A stretch of DNA of 64,000 nt from Litoditis marina (lineage: Eukaryota; Nematoda; Chromadorea; Rhabditida; Rhabditidae): NCBI GenBank assembly GCA_964036275.1, contig OZ038435.1, positions 1,240,001-1,304,000 on the forward strand. Direction: 5' to 3'. The position numbers and the translations under genes are program-made. The notes under the pieces were generated by a model. That model saw nothing but the letters and a program-made list of their open reading frames with translations. It did no database searches and was not told the origin of the DNA. Positions within the stretch are counted from its first letter, which is position 1. Each line of letters opens with the position of its first letter. Shown one piece after another: positions 1 through 12,331 of the stretch.

Positions 1-606
1 GAGTGGGTTTTAAAAGAAAATAAATCATTAATCGAGAGTAAAACATTGAATCTTATAAAAAAAATCACTAATTGTATCATGATAGAAATTTCCACCAAAT
101 AACCATGCAATAAGGTTTTTCGAACAATCTAGACCAAACTTATCAAGTAAAACTACCATTTTTGAAAAAGATCATGGTTTTTGACCAAAATTTGACATTT
201 AGTACAAATCGAAGAAAAAATCGTTCATACTTTTTGGTAGCTAGATCAAGCGACCTTGCTGCTGCCAATATGAGCGACAGCAGCATTTTGAAAATGCTAC
301 GCGGCGACTGCTGCTGTCGCCTAATTCAGCGACAGGAAGTATGAACCCTGCCTAAGGCTGATCTTTTGAACTCAGCAGAACTGCTCAATGACGCCAATTC
401 ACATGGATCTAATAGCATTTTTCGCAGCCCGGACAACTCAGACTCCCTACATGGTACATGCTGTTGACAAATGTAGTCCAGCGAAAGGTGAGAACCACAC
501 GACAGAAACTTTTATATTTTGACATTTGTTGTTAAAGTTTTGTATACCGTACTGCGTATGTAGTACGTGACTCGTAATCCAACTTTCCCAAGTTTGTATC
601 TCTAAC
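1..606. other. left edge, probably intronic sequence of the IFT139 gene
   Basis: No exon with convincing TTC21 similarity was found on the minus strand here, although the gene must continue to the left of the window. One stretch near 386-447 is open in the required frame but does not clearly resemble the family. The piece also holds a small inverted-repeat element at 222-350. Confidence 0.4.
222..350. mobile_element. short inverted-repeat (MITE-like) element with GTTCATACTT ends
   Basis: The left end reads cGTTCATACTTTTT and the right end AAGTATGAACCCTG, so the ends are inverted repeats. Inside is a second inverted repeat, GCGACAGCAGC against GCTGCTGTCGC. The right end matches the end of the element at 39760-40023. 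No target duplication was seen, so the family assignment (hAT-like CAGGGTTC terminus) is inference. Confidence 0.45.
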
Positions 607-3600
607 CAACCAGTAGGAGAAGGTTCCTCCGTGAGCGGTTGCTTCAGAATTCGTTCGCATTTCTCGACGTTTCCCAGCTTCAGCAGAAGATTCGCCAGTT
701 TGAGACGCATTTGGCGGTCCTTGCTGGCATTCATGGCCGATTCGTAGAAGTTCACCGCCTGAAACTGGATAAACTGTTTGCTGACCACGAAATACTTTAT
801 TACGAAGATCAATATTTTGTAGTCACTTACAGAATGCAGTTCAATTCTCTGATAACTCTTTTCCAACTAAGTTTCCTCTTTTCAGATCTAGTTCCGTCAG
901 TGAGCGTAGCATAGTCATTATTTCGTCAACATATAAGAGCACGTGCGTAGTTTCCTCAGTTGAGGGCAGAACTGGCATAGCTTCGCTTCATTCCATCTGG
1001 TTTGAGTTGCACCATCGGCTTAAACTCATATGTACTTCTCGTGAGATTGGAGGGATTGCTACGCCGCTAGGGAATACTGATTTTCTGACCTTCGTATATA
1101 GATGGCAGAGCACGTAGGCCTCTCCTATCTTCTCAGTCAGGGCTATGTCACGGGTGCTAGACATCTTCAACCCTTTCTCAAACACCTCGATCGCTTTCTC
1201 TGGCTGAAAATACGGCAATTTCAGCAAGAATACTGGATCACGAATGTCAAATCACGGGGTTTTTAGTCGGCTTTTCTAAGTCGATGTTTCAATGCGAAAA
1301 CTCTCTTTTGCTAGATTCTTCCTGCAGTATGTCAGTCATTTCGGCAACTTCCGCACATACTTTTCAAAGGTTGTATTTCCTATGTAACACAGTGTTATTA
1401 TAATTCTTTTCCAGTTTGAGCTTTCGCCGTTCGGACAAAATAGTCTAACTGAGTATTACTTACCTCCTGTATACTCAGGTAAGCATCGCCTAACATGGTG
1501 AGTGTTGCCGGTGTCTGCGCAGTAGTCATGAGCTCTCTGAAACACTAGAAATGGTTCGATCTGCAAACTCCGGATGATCAGAAAGTAATTCGCGTGTTTC
1601 TTGTTATGAGTCCAAAGACATTTTCCCAGCTTTCTGAAACTGTAACAGTAAGGAATTCTTGTTCCACTGCTAACTGTAGGAGCGTGCAAGGGAGTGTGGG
1701 AAAATGTAAATAAGAAACCTGTAGCACGCGGTGAACATTCTCTTATCCTTTTTCTCCTCCAGATAGATTTCGGCCATTTTCACACGAGCCGACTGATAGT
1801 TCGGCTGAGTCGGTTGTACCTAAACAATAAAACTTGTTTCACATAAAATGATTTATCTATACAAGAAAAGCAGTTTTGTTGTCAAACGGACGTTTCAGCG
1901 ATTTCAAACGCCATAGCAGTATATGGCTGGAAAGCTGTGTGAACAAAAAATGACCTAGAGTGAGCAGAAAATATTCTGTGCTCATTTGAAAACGCTGACT
2001 AAAAAGCATTGCTTATAGGAAGTGACAATATATGAGTCATGGTTTGGTTCTGCTACTGATATAATGGGTGGATTTTGACTAAAAAGAAAGGGATCGAACT
2101 ATAAACACAGCAAGATGACGGATAGAACAACACACACCGTATGGGAGCGCCTTGAAAAGATCGAACCTTATATTGTAAATGTTTAAAAATGAGAGAAATG
2201 TATGACCTTGTTGAGTATCGCCAGTGCTCCATCGGCATCCCCCTTAGCTACCAGTAGCTGGGCGTTGAGCAGGAGCAGCTGCTCCTCCTCCGGTTTCCCC
2301 TTCCATTCTTGCAATGCGGCCTCCATTGTTGACTCGGCGTCGTGCTGGAAATATGATTATAGTAAGAACAGTTCGAAGAGAAACAGATTTTTCCTTTGAT
2401 GAAAATTCAAACGAAGTCTGATTACCTGTCAGAATTTGTTTGTCGTGCTCATTCGTTTCAGTCATGGAGTTTCACCAGTTTGCACAACACAAATAACATC
2501 AGCAGCAAGTATTAGAATTCAGAAATGTGTGAACATGAGCAGCAGAACAATTCCTTTTTTTAGGGATCTTTTCAAAATGGGCTTTTCGCGATAAATCGTC
2601 TTGGTATCAGATACTCTTTTCAGGTTGCAATGTAGTTCCCATTAGAAACAAGGTAGCACTTTTCCATATTATACCAAATGAAATAAAATTTCAAAAACAG
2701 AGAGAGAGAGTAACATATAGGTTTACCTTTCACCTCTAGTCCAAGCTTTCAGAATGGTATCCGACACTGTTCGACAGTTGGCCATTGAGTTCAAAACAAA
2801 AACGAGTAATTCCCATTTCTCGCTATTCGCCTGACTGTTTTGTCGTCTTTCTGTATCAATGAATTTCTTTTGAATTCTAGGCTCAATGAATATTTCATAC
2901 CATTCTTTTTTATTTCTCAGTAAACCGCGCTCACCCTCCGTTTCATAGTTTGTAGGCAGTCTATCAGTTCGATTTGTATCGATATTCGATGTGCGTCCAC
3001 AGTCTCCTTCCGGGCCAGGAGGTTATTCGACTGCTCTTTTTGCGGGAGTTTCAGACCGGCCCGCAGCAGGTCAACCGCCTTCTCCACCTCTTTGCGACGC
3101 TGAAAATAGAATTTAAAGTAAGTGATCTTAGAACACGGAACTACGGAATAGTCGACTAAACTACAATGGGATCAAACTACAAACACAGCTAGGTATGGCG
3201 AGATACTCCGTATAGGGTTTCTTTGGAAGAAGCCAAGTCCATATTTCAAAACAATTGTCACGGAAAATGTGAAGAACAATCATTTCATGTTTCCAGAGAT
3301 TGTAATTATAAAAACTACTTTCATTGAATCCCGTTTGAATATCAACCTTTTCACCCCTTTTCTCTCACCTTAAGTACTTTTGCTTTGATGAGATGGTAGA
3401 GGGAGCTGTCCCTGACTGCGAAGTTGAAGTTAAGTCCCGTCGTGAGACAAGCGTCCGCCTCAGCCTCCTGGTTCTTGTCGACACGCATCTAAAACTAGTT
3501 GGTAAGGAACGGGTATTCTATGTACAACAAGTTTTCACACGCACCACGCACGTCATTTACTTCAAAATATGCAGCTTCAGACCAGTTGTGGTCATCAACA

Positions 3601-6600
3601 AGTCTTCTGAGAGCATCGAACAAGTATGCTTAAGTGGGCAAAACGGCAAGACGTGAAAATATACCTTGGAACCCTCACCCCCTTCTCGCAAGTATTCTGA
3701 GATTTTTCGGTTTTGGGAGTTGAAATTTTCCTGATGTAAAAACGGGGCCTACTTTACCTGAGCGCGAAGGAGGTACGCTTCGGCAACAGTCTCATTTTTC
3801 TTCAAACAAAGATTGATGATTTGCTCTGCTTTCTCATTTTCTGACTCCAGATAATAAAGTCTCGCCAGCTGGAATGTCACCTGACTGATTCCTGAAACAT
3901 CGATGTTAGAGAGGGGAGAATGAAAACATGTGTATGATTTGTTTGTAAACATTCATTACGACTTGGCTGTAAATCAAATTATCTGTATAATTTCGTGAGA
4001 TACATACCCGGGCAGTAGTCAATTATGAGTTCCAGAGTAGACTGGGCCATCTTCAATGTTGCATCGGGCACTTTCACTGGCTGTATAGAAAGAAAGGTTT
4101 GTATTGAATTTATCGTACATTGAATAAACTGTATTCGATTGGACAAACACGTATTTACAAAAACCTTAAAAATAAACAGTTTCTAGGAGAAGCAACATTG
4201 TTTTCCAAGTGTACGGCGATATATTACAAAATCTTGATCCAAGTTGTTTTGGAAGGTTTGGCCGAGCTCGATAAAATACAGAATGGAACGCCTGACTTCA
4301 TTGGTAATCCACTAGAAGATGAAAAATTCGCTAATTTCTAGACTAGTTAACTTCGCGTTTTCACTTCGGTTTTTAGTTCAAACGAGCCTTAAAAATGATC
4401 GGGTCCGGGCTAAGGCGGTAAGGCATCAGATATCGGTAAAATGTTTTGGAAATATTCCAATTTCTGGCTATCACGTTTCAACCGCTTTCGCTGTTATTTT
4501 GAACACCCTACCGCCAACGGAGCATAGTCGAGTAATTGGGAAGCAATGGAGAACAGTAGATCAACATCCAGCAGAGTCAGAAATTCGATACCGAAGGCAC
4601 GATTCTGAAATAAAGATGTACGTCAAAAAACACATTCAATATAGTTCCGGTCTAGTTCGTAAAAAACGACCACACGTGGAAATGCTACATGATGTCCACT
4701 CGTTACGTGAGCGGAACGTGTTTGGAAAGCACTATAAAGGGGTGCCGAATTTATAAATTTCTGTTTTGTCTAATCGAACCTGCGAGCAAAAGTTTTGTAG
4801 CAGCGCGCTAACCACTGCGCTATTAGAGCACACAACCATCAAATTTTGGAATCTAAGACATGTGTGCGTACACAGCGGAAAATGAGATATACAGTACCCT
4901 CTCGTTTCTCCGTTGGCGACGACTATAGTGGGTGCCAATTTTATAAATTCCTGTATCTTGCCGGAATCGAACCTGCGTGCAAAAGACCCTCCTGCCTTTC
5001 CGTTGGCGACGACTACATTTGTAATGAGCACTATAGGGAAAAACACTTCCATGTAGTTTGACCTTGATAATACGCACCCTCATTCACGAGTTTTCATCGA
5101 AAACAACTCATAATGTTATTCGCTATATTTATTGAAGAACGACGATTATGTGGACGAATCTCGTGTCAACGGTACTTCAAACTGCAATTGAAAAATGTAT
5201 TGCAGTTTAAAGGATTGAACCGTTGCGATTGGACCCCATAATCGTCCTTCTTTAACTTCACCATCATGGGATGGTCTCAAGCAATAAGTCCGGTTTGTAG
5301 GTCAGAATCCCAGACTCTAACTACAAACCCTGTCTCACCTGAAGCGCAGCTCTGTGTACTTCTAAGGCGTCGTTCAGTTTCTTCTTGAAGTTTTCGAACG
5401 ACTTCTCTTTGTGGCGGGCGATCAGGGCACCCACGAAATGGAAAATCTGAGATATAGTCATTTAGTCATCCAGTTCAAAATCATACTGTAGCTACTAGTT
5501 TATGCTATATAAAGCCAAGTTTTTTTTGCGATTAGTGACAGCAGAAATGTTACAATGAATACCTGTCGTGTCTATCATATATTTGGGATGAATTCAATTA
5601 TAACTTAAATCATGTATTCTATCAATATGTCATTTTCTATACTCTACTTTTACTTGTTTCACAGGTAGAGTTGAGTAATTTCACTTGTGAAGGGAGGTGT
5701 CTACCGCTCCCTGTACAGCTACGCGAGCAATAGAAAAGGAGTAAGAGAAGAAGAAGTAGGCTGAAATAGAGAGTGAGAATCACAGAGAAAGAAACACAGA
5801 GAGAGAGTGAAAGAGACAAAAGTTATAGGTAGAGAGCAAAAGAGGAACTCACCGACGTTGATGAAATATTGGGGTACGTTGTCTGAACAAACTCGTATTG
5901 TTCTGCCGCATCTTTGACTTTGCCATTCATCAAATATCCGATGGACATTCCTACAAGCAATATTTAAGTACTTTCGAAAAAAAATAGAGCCTCCTTTATT
6001 TGAGATTGAATTGAATAACACCTGCTAATTGGAACTAAAGATAATGAGAATGCGAACATCTATTGAAAATGTGATTCAAATAATAGAGAAAAAGTTGTCT
6101 TGTTTGCTCAACTCTGCAACGAGGTAGATTAAAGTTGTAGTTTGAGGTTTTTTCTGTTGGTTTGGTAGAAGGAGTGAATCTCTAGCTGTTCTATTGTGTT
6201 TGTAGTTTCGAATGAATGAATGATGAATACTATGAATACTTCCGCAACCATTAAATTGCATTATGTTTCGACAAGTTTAGCGTTGCGACCAATCCAAAGT
6301 TTGAGAACAGTGCAAAACTTTTTGACAGATCTAAAAATTGTTTTTTTTTTTCAGTTTTTGTTTCATAATTCTATTCTGCACTCACCTAAGACTGCGAATG
6401 GGTGTTCACATCCGGCCTGAATCAGATCCTTGGCAATTGAAATGGTCTCTTTCGGGTCTTCCAATGCTATTGCGAGACGAAGTTCTTCCACAGTATACTC
6501 GTCTTTTCGAGATAGCTGCAGGGCACGGACTAGTAGGGATCTGGAAAGTCGCCCTGTTCTACATAGAACAAAGTCCTCCGCGTAGTGACTTTGTATTTAA

Positions 6601-9600
6601 ACCTGTAGCCGTATTCAATAAACTCAATTAGATATTTCAGGTTGCGTGATCATTGATCAACCATTCTATTCGTTAATTGTTATCATAGTTTGGGCAAATG
6701 TGTATATGAGAAAAACGGTTGAGAAATTTTGTTATCTAATTAGAAATGTATTATTGTAATTTTACTGAAATAGCTTAACCGGCCGACTAATTGAGCCTAG
6801 TGGATACGGCCACTGGTCGGCAAAAACTCAAAGTCGTGTCTTGCTAAAAATAGAATCTGCCGAACTTTTCGCATTTGCAATGGGATGCGAGGGGGCAATT
6901 TTACTTTCGCCCCCCCCCCCCACTTTTTTCGTTTTAGCCGAAATAAATTCTGTGTTACTTTCACTCTCCACCATGGGGGGTGAAAGTAACATGACTCCGT
7001 TTCAACTAAGAATCAGAAGGGTGGGGGGCGATTGTTAAAGATTGCCAGGCATATTACTTTCACCCTCCAATCTACGTTAGTGGAGACTGATTGTACAATG
7101 TCGACATTTAACTTTAGCCCCACCCTACCATACATTCACCTTTTACCCCCCACCCCATCATTTTCTGTTGAAACTAGTGCGGGTGGGGAGCCAAACTATC
7201 ACGGGGGGTGCGATTGTAAGGTGGGAGGCAAAATTAAAATTTCCCCAATGCGAGTTTTGGAAGTAAGAAAAGGTAGAGAGAGAGAGAGTATAAATTGAAG
7301 AAATAGACTTGAGAGAAATGAAAGTTGAAAACCAGGACTGAGGGTAGAATAGAAATACATTGTTGGGACATACTTGGCAAACATCATGACCGTCCGGTTC
7401 CGCGCCCCACAGCGAATGAGTACGGCGGCGATACGGTAGAGCAGCTGGTGGTTGTCGTTCTCGGCGTCAGTCAGGCAGGTCTGGAAACAATATCATTGTC
7501 TGTTATGCTCGCGTTGTAGTTTTCACGCGGGTGTTTTACGTTGGCTCACAACAAAGTGAACTGTAAACTATTTAAATTTTATGGCTTCATTTTTTTCTCT
7601 ATTGTTCTTCTCTTTCTCTGATGAGCGAGTGCCACATTCTTTGAATGTAGATAAAATAAATAAATAAATAAATAATAACAATACAGGTCTACAGGTCCTA
7701 TAGAATACGATCTTCTCAAGTAGGCGCATGTTGCCCTACCCCGCTGTGCTTGTAGTTTGATAACTTGGTTTACGAGCGGATTTCGCGAATAAGAGCGCGA
7801 ATGGAGATCAAACTACAACGGAGAGTCGGTCACCGCCTGTACGTATTGATTTCTTAAACGTTTGATGGGACGTCTCTCTTGGTAAATAAAAAAACATCTT
7901 TCGTTAGGAAATGACTGCAGTTCCGGTCAGCTTGACAATTGATCAAAATTTTCGGTACCCCTATATTTGTCACTTCTCACCTTCAACTCCTGTAGCGCAG
8001 TGTCGACCTTTGAACCGCCAGCACAAACAGCATGAAGAACGTTCAGAAAAGAAATGAGCGCATTGTCAGACTGTAAAAACGGACAATAGGGAGTTAAGAG
8101 ACAGGAATGGACGTAAACATGCCGTGCTGCTGTAGTATGCGTTTGGATCGTTGGGAAACATCTGTGGAAAATGAGCGAAATGTGATCACGCGTTTATTCA
8201 TTTTCAGCTTCTTTTTAAAGGAGACCGGAACACAACTTGAACAGAGGTTTTGTTTCGGGCTGCTTTTAACTATAGTGATATCAGAGAGCACAAATAACTA
8301 GTATATTGGTTTGATCAGTCCACGTGACAGTCACAGGACAATGCCGCGCGACACGCAACGCGTCCAATCAGAAGTAGGATACAGCAGCTTTACGAGAAAC
8401 CATGTTGCTCTCCGGTCTCCTTTAATTTGTATTTCGATTGTAGTGATGTCAGTGCGATGTACTCGTAGTGCTCCCTGAGCGTCTATCTATAACAATGTTA
8501 GGGTAGGCTCGAATCTCTCAACAGGCGCTCAGACAATAACCAGCCAACTGGCCGGCCTCAACGAGAAAATGAGGAAGTCAGAAAGACGCAGTGTCTCTGC
8601 GACCTTATCGCGTTGAATGCTTTGTCAGCTCTGTAGTATGGCTAATCGCAAAACACAGGTGCAAACGTTTCTAAGCAGTTTCTCTGTAAATGAGACACTA
8701 GTTTAAAAATCACTTCAGTAGCGAGTGAGCTGTTCTGAATTGCTGGTAGTACTGCATCCCAGTCTCTGTCCACCAGACAACTTCGGATCCTCTCCAAGTG
8801 AGAGGGAAGAAATGAGGGGTAGGCGGAGACAAATTCCTGAAAAAAATTATTACGATACTGAAACATGATCGACAGGAATGTAGTCAGCACAAACGAAAAA
8901 CGCCGTCATACTGTATATAGAATTCGAGCTGTGTACAAGTTAATCTATCCCTTTCTCCCAGGCTAGCTTAATATCACTGCAAAAACTGTTCACAGTGAAC
9001 AGCTGAGGTGAACTGGAGCTGCACATTCTTCATGCCGTATGTGCTGGCGGCACAAAGGTCGGATATGGAATAAATGTGCCCTTTTTCCCTGTTCTATAAT
9101 GAAATCCCCCTACTTTCTTAATACTTAAAGCGTTCTACTTGTTATACTTTCTACTTGAACTCTGTAGCAATCAAAACGTTTGAGAGTTTTGTAGGTATTC
9201 TTCTAACTTTTGGCTCTAGGGTTCGCCAGTTCCGAAGCAAGCGAGTGGTCTATGAATGTTGCCCTAACTTGTAGTGTTTGTAGTTGAGTCCCGTTGCATT
9301 TCGGTCGAAAATGGTGAGTTAGGGTGTGTATCGAGATCAAATTACAACAGAGATTATGTCAGTCCTGTACAAGCGTGGCTTCAACTAACCTTGGTGACGA
9401 CCTTCATGTCTCCGGATGCCTGGTGCTCCTCGCAGATACGGGAACGTCCCACAAAACCATCCGGATAGTTCTATAAATTGTATCTCGCTGGTTTGTTTCC
9501 AAATATGAGAAGAGTACCAGTTTGCTCGTAGGTTTCCCTAAGAACAAGTGAATTCGTAGGTTTCCCTAAGAACAAGGCCGTTTCTAGTATGTTTTGCCAT

Positions 9601-12331
9601 TGGAAAAGTTTAGTTACCTAATTGTGACATGGATAAAGAACTGATAGAACTGAGTGAAATTGAAATCATCCGAGTTTCTGATCGAAATTCTCACTTCTAA
9701 TGCGAGAGACTAGGGTTGTTAAAAGTTAAACTCGAACTCGAAAAACTCGAAAAAAAAAACTCGAAATTTCTAAAAACTCGAAATACTCGAAACTCGAAAA
9801 ACTCGAAATTTCTGAAACTCGAAAAACTCGAAACTTCTAAAAACTCGAAAAATTGGAAACTCGAACAACTCAAAATGCGGAAAACTCGAACTCGAAAAAC
9901 TCGAAAATTTCAGAACTCGAAAAACTCGAAACTCGAAAAACTCGAAACTTCTAAAAACTCGAAATACTCGAAACTCGAAAAACTCAAAATTTCTGAAACT
10001 CGAAAAACTCGAAATTTCTAAAAACTCGAAATACTCGAAACTCGAAAAACTCGAAATTTTCAACTCGATTAACAACCCTACGAGAGACCGATCAGGATTG
10101 CTGAACTATCCATTTCTTGTCTGAGTTCTCTCGCAAACTTATTTCCTACTCTGTTTGAACAGTATTCGCTCGTTGCTTCAATTTTCAGTGCTATTCCCAG
10201 TAACCATTAGTGAAGTCCTTATAGGATTCTTAACGAAACAGGCTATTTCAAAATGTTCGCAGTTTCATCCGGTTGTGATTTTTGAGAAATTTTGTGAACC
10301 ACGTGTTCCCAGATCAAACTACAACATTGATTTCAACACTTTAAATACCTGACTGGCTGCTATCTCGAACATATCCCTGGTAGTTCGTTGGGCCTTGCCC
10401 AGAGCCAAGTCAATCCATCCCATCAAACATAGTAGCTGAAATGAATTCACAAGTATTACGCGTTTACCATAGACAGGTTTGAAAAACTTATGAGACGTGA
10501 AATCTAAACAAAACATTATGAATATATAGTAGGGTTGTTAAGATCAAAATCGAAAATCGATTAAAGTCGAAAAAGTCGAATTTCGATTTTCGATCTTGAG
10601 ATCGAAAATCGAAATAATCGAAATTTCGCCAAAATCGAAAAAGTCGAAACTCGAAGAACAGAGAGATTGGACAAAATTTGTTCAAAATCGAAAATCGAAA
10701 AGTCAAAATTTTTCAGAATCGAAATGTCGGTTATTTTCGAGTTTCGATTCTACTCTTGAAAAGTGGTCAGATTTCGATTAGAAAGCATCATACGATAGTT
10801 CTGATATGAGTATAGCGCATCCACATAATTTATCTAGCCCATAGAGTGAGATTTTTATTGAATAACGGAGGTCGAAAATCGAAATAATCGGTTCTTTTTC
10901 GAACTACGCAAAATCGAAATCGAATCGAATCGAAATTTCAAAATGGCTCGATAGTCGAAAATCGAAATAATCGGTTTTCCATAATCGATTAACAACCCTT
11001 ATATTTAGCGTTAGAGTTTTTTTTCAATTACAAAAAGCCAACACCTACGACATCGAAGCCATACCCGAAATTGCCACGGTTTTGCAAGCAACAACTACTA
11101 CAAATTTCTCACCAAATCCGTTATCGGTTCCATTTCCTTTCAGTAACACATGGTAACCGTTCAAATGAACTAGATATAACGTCAAGACTAATTCGAACCT
11201 TAACATTACCTTGACATTTTTGCCCGAAGCTTCGATGTTTTCTTGATATTTGACGGCTTTTTCGATCAAAGTCCTGGCTTTCTGGTGTTGTCCAGTGAAA
11301 TAGAGGACTTCGGCGGCGGAGAGCTGGGCCAGGTCAGAGGCTGTCTTGGTGAAGGAAGTAATGGATGAATCTATCTCCGAGAGAGACTGGCGGTCTGAAT
11401 TATCAGAAGTTTCAGAAAATAACGGAAAATGAGTATTCTCATTCTTATGATCGTCGTTGAAACAGGACAAATTACTACTTGACAACAATGGTTGATCCCG
11501 TTGATTGTAAATCGAATATCACAAGTTTAACGAGATAAAACTACAAGAAAAATCAAACTACAACATTACATGTAACCAGATCAAACTACAACTGAGACGT
11601 GATAACTCTTTCTAACCTGGGTTGGTGACTGCCGAATGGGCCGCCTTCAGTCCATACAGGGCGCCCAGGGAACATTCCCCCTCCTTCAGACTATCGAAAC
11701 AACGAAGAGCCTCTGCCGATTTACCTGCAGAACAATCATACAGACAGTGTTAGTTGTGAGAGTGCATGTTGAGAAAGTGCCTTTTCTTTTCTAGAACAAG
11801 GTGCAACAAAACTAATAATTAGTTACTCAGCCACTTATTTATCGAGACATTCCTTGTGCGGTACCCAACTCTCCTCTTTCTTTCTCTAATGCATTTCGTA
11901 TCGCAATGATGCCGTTTACGTTTCACATAGTGATTCTTCATCTACTTCTAGGTGTAGAGGGGAGTGAAGGAAATAGAATCTGACCGATGAGTAGAAGTGC
12001 CACTCCTTTGAGAACAGCTACTTGATGATCAGCCGATTCCTGCCCTCGAGTCTCGCACAGCTTCAGGGCAGTGCCAAAGTAGCCTTCTCTGGAAAAACAA
12101 TGAAGTAATTCATCAGATACTAGTTGGGGAAATATATTTTTCAAGAAGAGCACAAACCAAACTGGTTATTTTTCCACCTCAAACGTTCTCACTAATTTTG
12201 GTCGGATCTGAAATACTTCGTGAACAATGAAGATCGTTGATTGCAGTCCTTTCTAAACTGATTACTGAATTTACTCACCGTAGATAATAGTGCACAGCGG
12301 ACAGTGTACGTAGGGAGGCATCAGAATCCAT
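607..12331 (-). CDS. TTC21B: IFT139/TTC21-type intraflagellar transport protein, 5' part (3' end outside window)
   Basis: TTC21B/IFT139 is a long TPR-repeat subunit of the IFT-A complex, acting in retrograde transport in cilia. Exons 5'->3': 12279-12331, 11985-12088, 11617-11724, 11210-11394, 10349-10435, 9390-9470, 8714-8836, 7981-8070, 7374-7480, 6386-6540, 5853-5950, 5339-5446, 4008-4080, 3758-3891, 3369-3488, 2935-3099, 2207-2344, 1719-1819, 1464-1536, 1090-1203, 607-758. All phases agree, giving about 790 residues of a roughly 1,300-residue family. Family landmarks in order: YPSFLP, LYHLIKAK, SIQIELID, ARVKMAEIYLEEKKDK and LGDAYLSIQE. The start (MDSDASLRTL) follows an acceptor directly (TTTTAG|ATG). 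Exon 12 joins exon 13 in phase, but about 50 residues expected from vertebrate proteins are absent between them. The last donor could be GTTAGA (used here) or GTTGGT four bases earlier. Confidence 0.9.
2085..2150. repeat. half copy of the GATCAAACTAC foldback family
   Basis: Reads GGGATCGAACTATAAACACAGC followed by a degenerate tail ending near CACCGTATGGGAG. This is a diverged half of the dispersed family described at 7742-7819. It lies in an IFT139 intron. Confidence 0.4.
3167..3222. repeat. half copy of the GATCAAACTAC foldback family
   Basis: Contains GGGATCAAACTACAAACACA, then a tail with GGCGAGATACTCCGTATAGG. The same tail follows the copy near 50550 (CGAGATATT...CCGTATAGG), suggesting the family unit extends beyond the core motif. 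Confidence 0.5.
4741..5020 (-). repeat. tRNA-derived SINE-like sequence, one copy plus a partial copy
   Basis: On the minus strand, TAGCGCAGTGG (4812-4822) fits a Pol III A box and GGTTCGATTAG (4771-4780) is a near B box 40 bp downstream, as in a tRNA. A tail with ATTTATAAATT and GGCACCC follows. A second copy of B box plus tail, with the perfect B box GGTTCGATTCC, lies at 4930-4975 but lacks the A box. The 17-mer TCCGTTGGCGACGACTA occurs twice (4908 and 4998). No intact tRNA acceptor stem is present, so this is read as a SINE rather than a tRNA gene. Confidence 0.5.
5130..5256. mobile_element. foldback MITE, GAAGGACGATTATGTGG family, copy 1
   Basis: The element is almost wholly palindromic: left arm GAACGACGATTATGTGGAC, right arm the complement ending CATAATCGTCCTTCTTTAA, with a central AAACTGCAAT/ATTGCAGTTT pair. 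It lies in an IFT139 intron. A close copy is at 29838-29962 and a half copy at 33980-34052. Confidence 0.75.
6880..7235. repeat. C/G-run-rich inverted-repeat segment
   Basis: Polypyrimidine and polypurine runs alternate with GGGTGAAAGTAAC-type blocks (6910, 6976, 7058). Left GGGGCAATTTTACTTTCGCC mirrors right GTGGGAGGCAAAATTAAAAT, suggesting an old foldback element in the intron between IFT139 exons 9 and 10. Confidence 0.4.
7742..7819. repeat. about 78-bp foldback element (GTAGTTTGAT...GATCAAACTAC family)
   Basis: Left end CGCTGTGCTTGTAGTTTGAT, right end GAGATCAAACTACAAC, with about 40 bp between. This is the reference copy of a family dispersed across the window: 9271-9348, 15340-15405, 15911-15983, 25848-25904, 41541-41619 and 50499-50577, plus many half copies. 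Most copies sit in introns. Confidence 0.75.
9271..9348. repeat. foldback element, 78-bp family
   Basis: TGTAGTGTTTGTAGTTGAG at the left and GAGATCAAATTACAAC at the right, with the same overall length as the copy at 7742. Confidence 0.6.
9526..9576. repeat. 23-bp direct repeat, two copies
   Basis: The sequence from TCGTAGG to GAACAAG occurs at 9526-9548 and again unchanged at 9554-9576, a recent tandem duplication with a 28-bp period in an IFT139 intron. Confidence 0.85.
9711..10080. mobile_element. hAT-type nonautonomous element with internal ACTCGAAA array
   Basis: Terminal inverted repeats TAGGGTTGTTAA / TTAACAACCCTA are flanked by a perfect 8-bp target duplication, CGAGAGAC (9703-9710 and 10081-10088). 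Eight-base duplications are the hallmark of hAT transposition. The interior is almost entirely degenerate ACTCGAAA / CTCGAAATTTCTAAAA repeats with no transposase. It sits in the intron between IFT139 exons 5 and 6. Confidence 0.85.
10530..11000. mobile_element. second hAT-type element with internal AATCGAAA array
   Basis: Ends are TAGGGTTGTTAA and TTAACAACCCT, as in the neighbouring element, flanked by ATATATAG (10522-10529) and ATATTTAG (11001-11008), which match at 7 of 8 positions. The interior is repetitive AATCGAAA / AGTCGAAA with a less repetitive middle (about 10750-10870). It lies in the next intron upstream (between exons 4 and 5). Confidence 0.8.

Noticed and set aside
4319..4756. 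145-codon plus-strand frame in an IFT139 intron
   Set aside because: No recognisable family, and it overlaps the SINE-like sequence; probably chance.
9716..10075. ACTCGAAA array considered as CRISPR or as a coding repeat (long frames on both strands)
   Set aside because: There are no unique spacers, the array is bounded by hAT-type inverted repeats with an 8-bp target duplication, and the open frames follow from the repeat itself.
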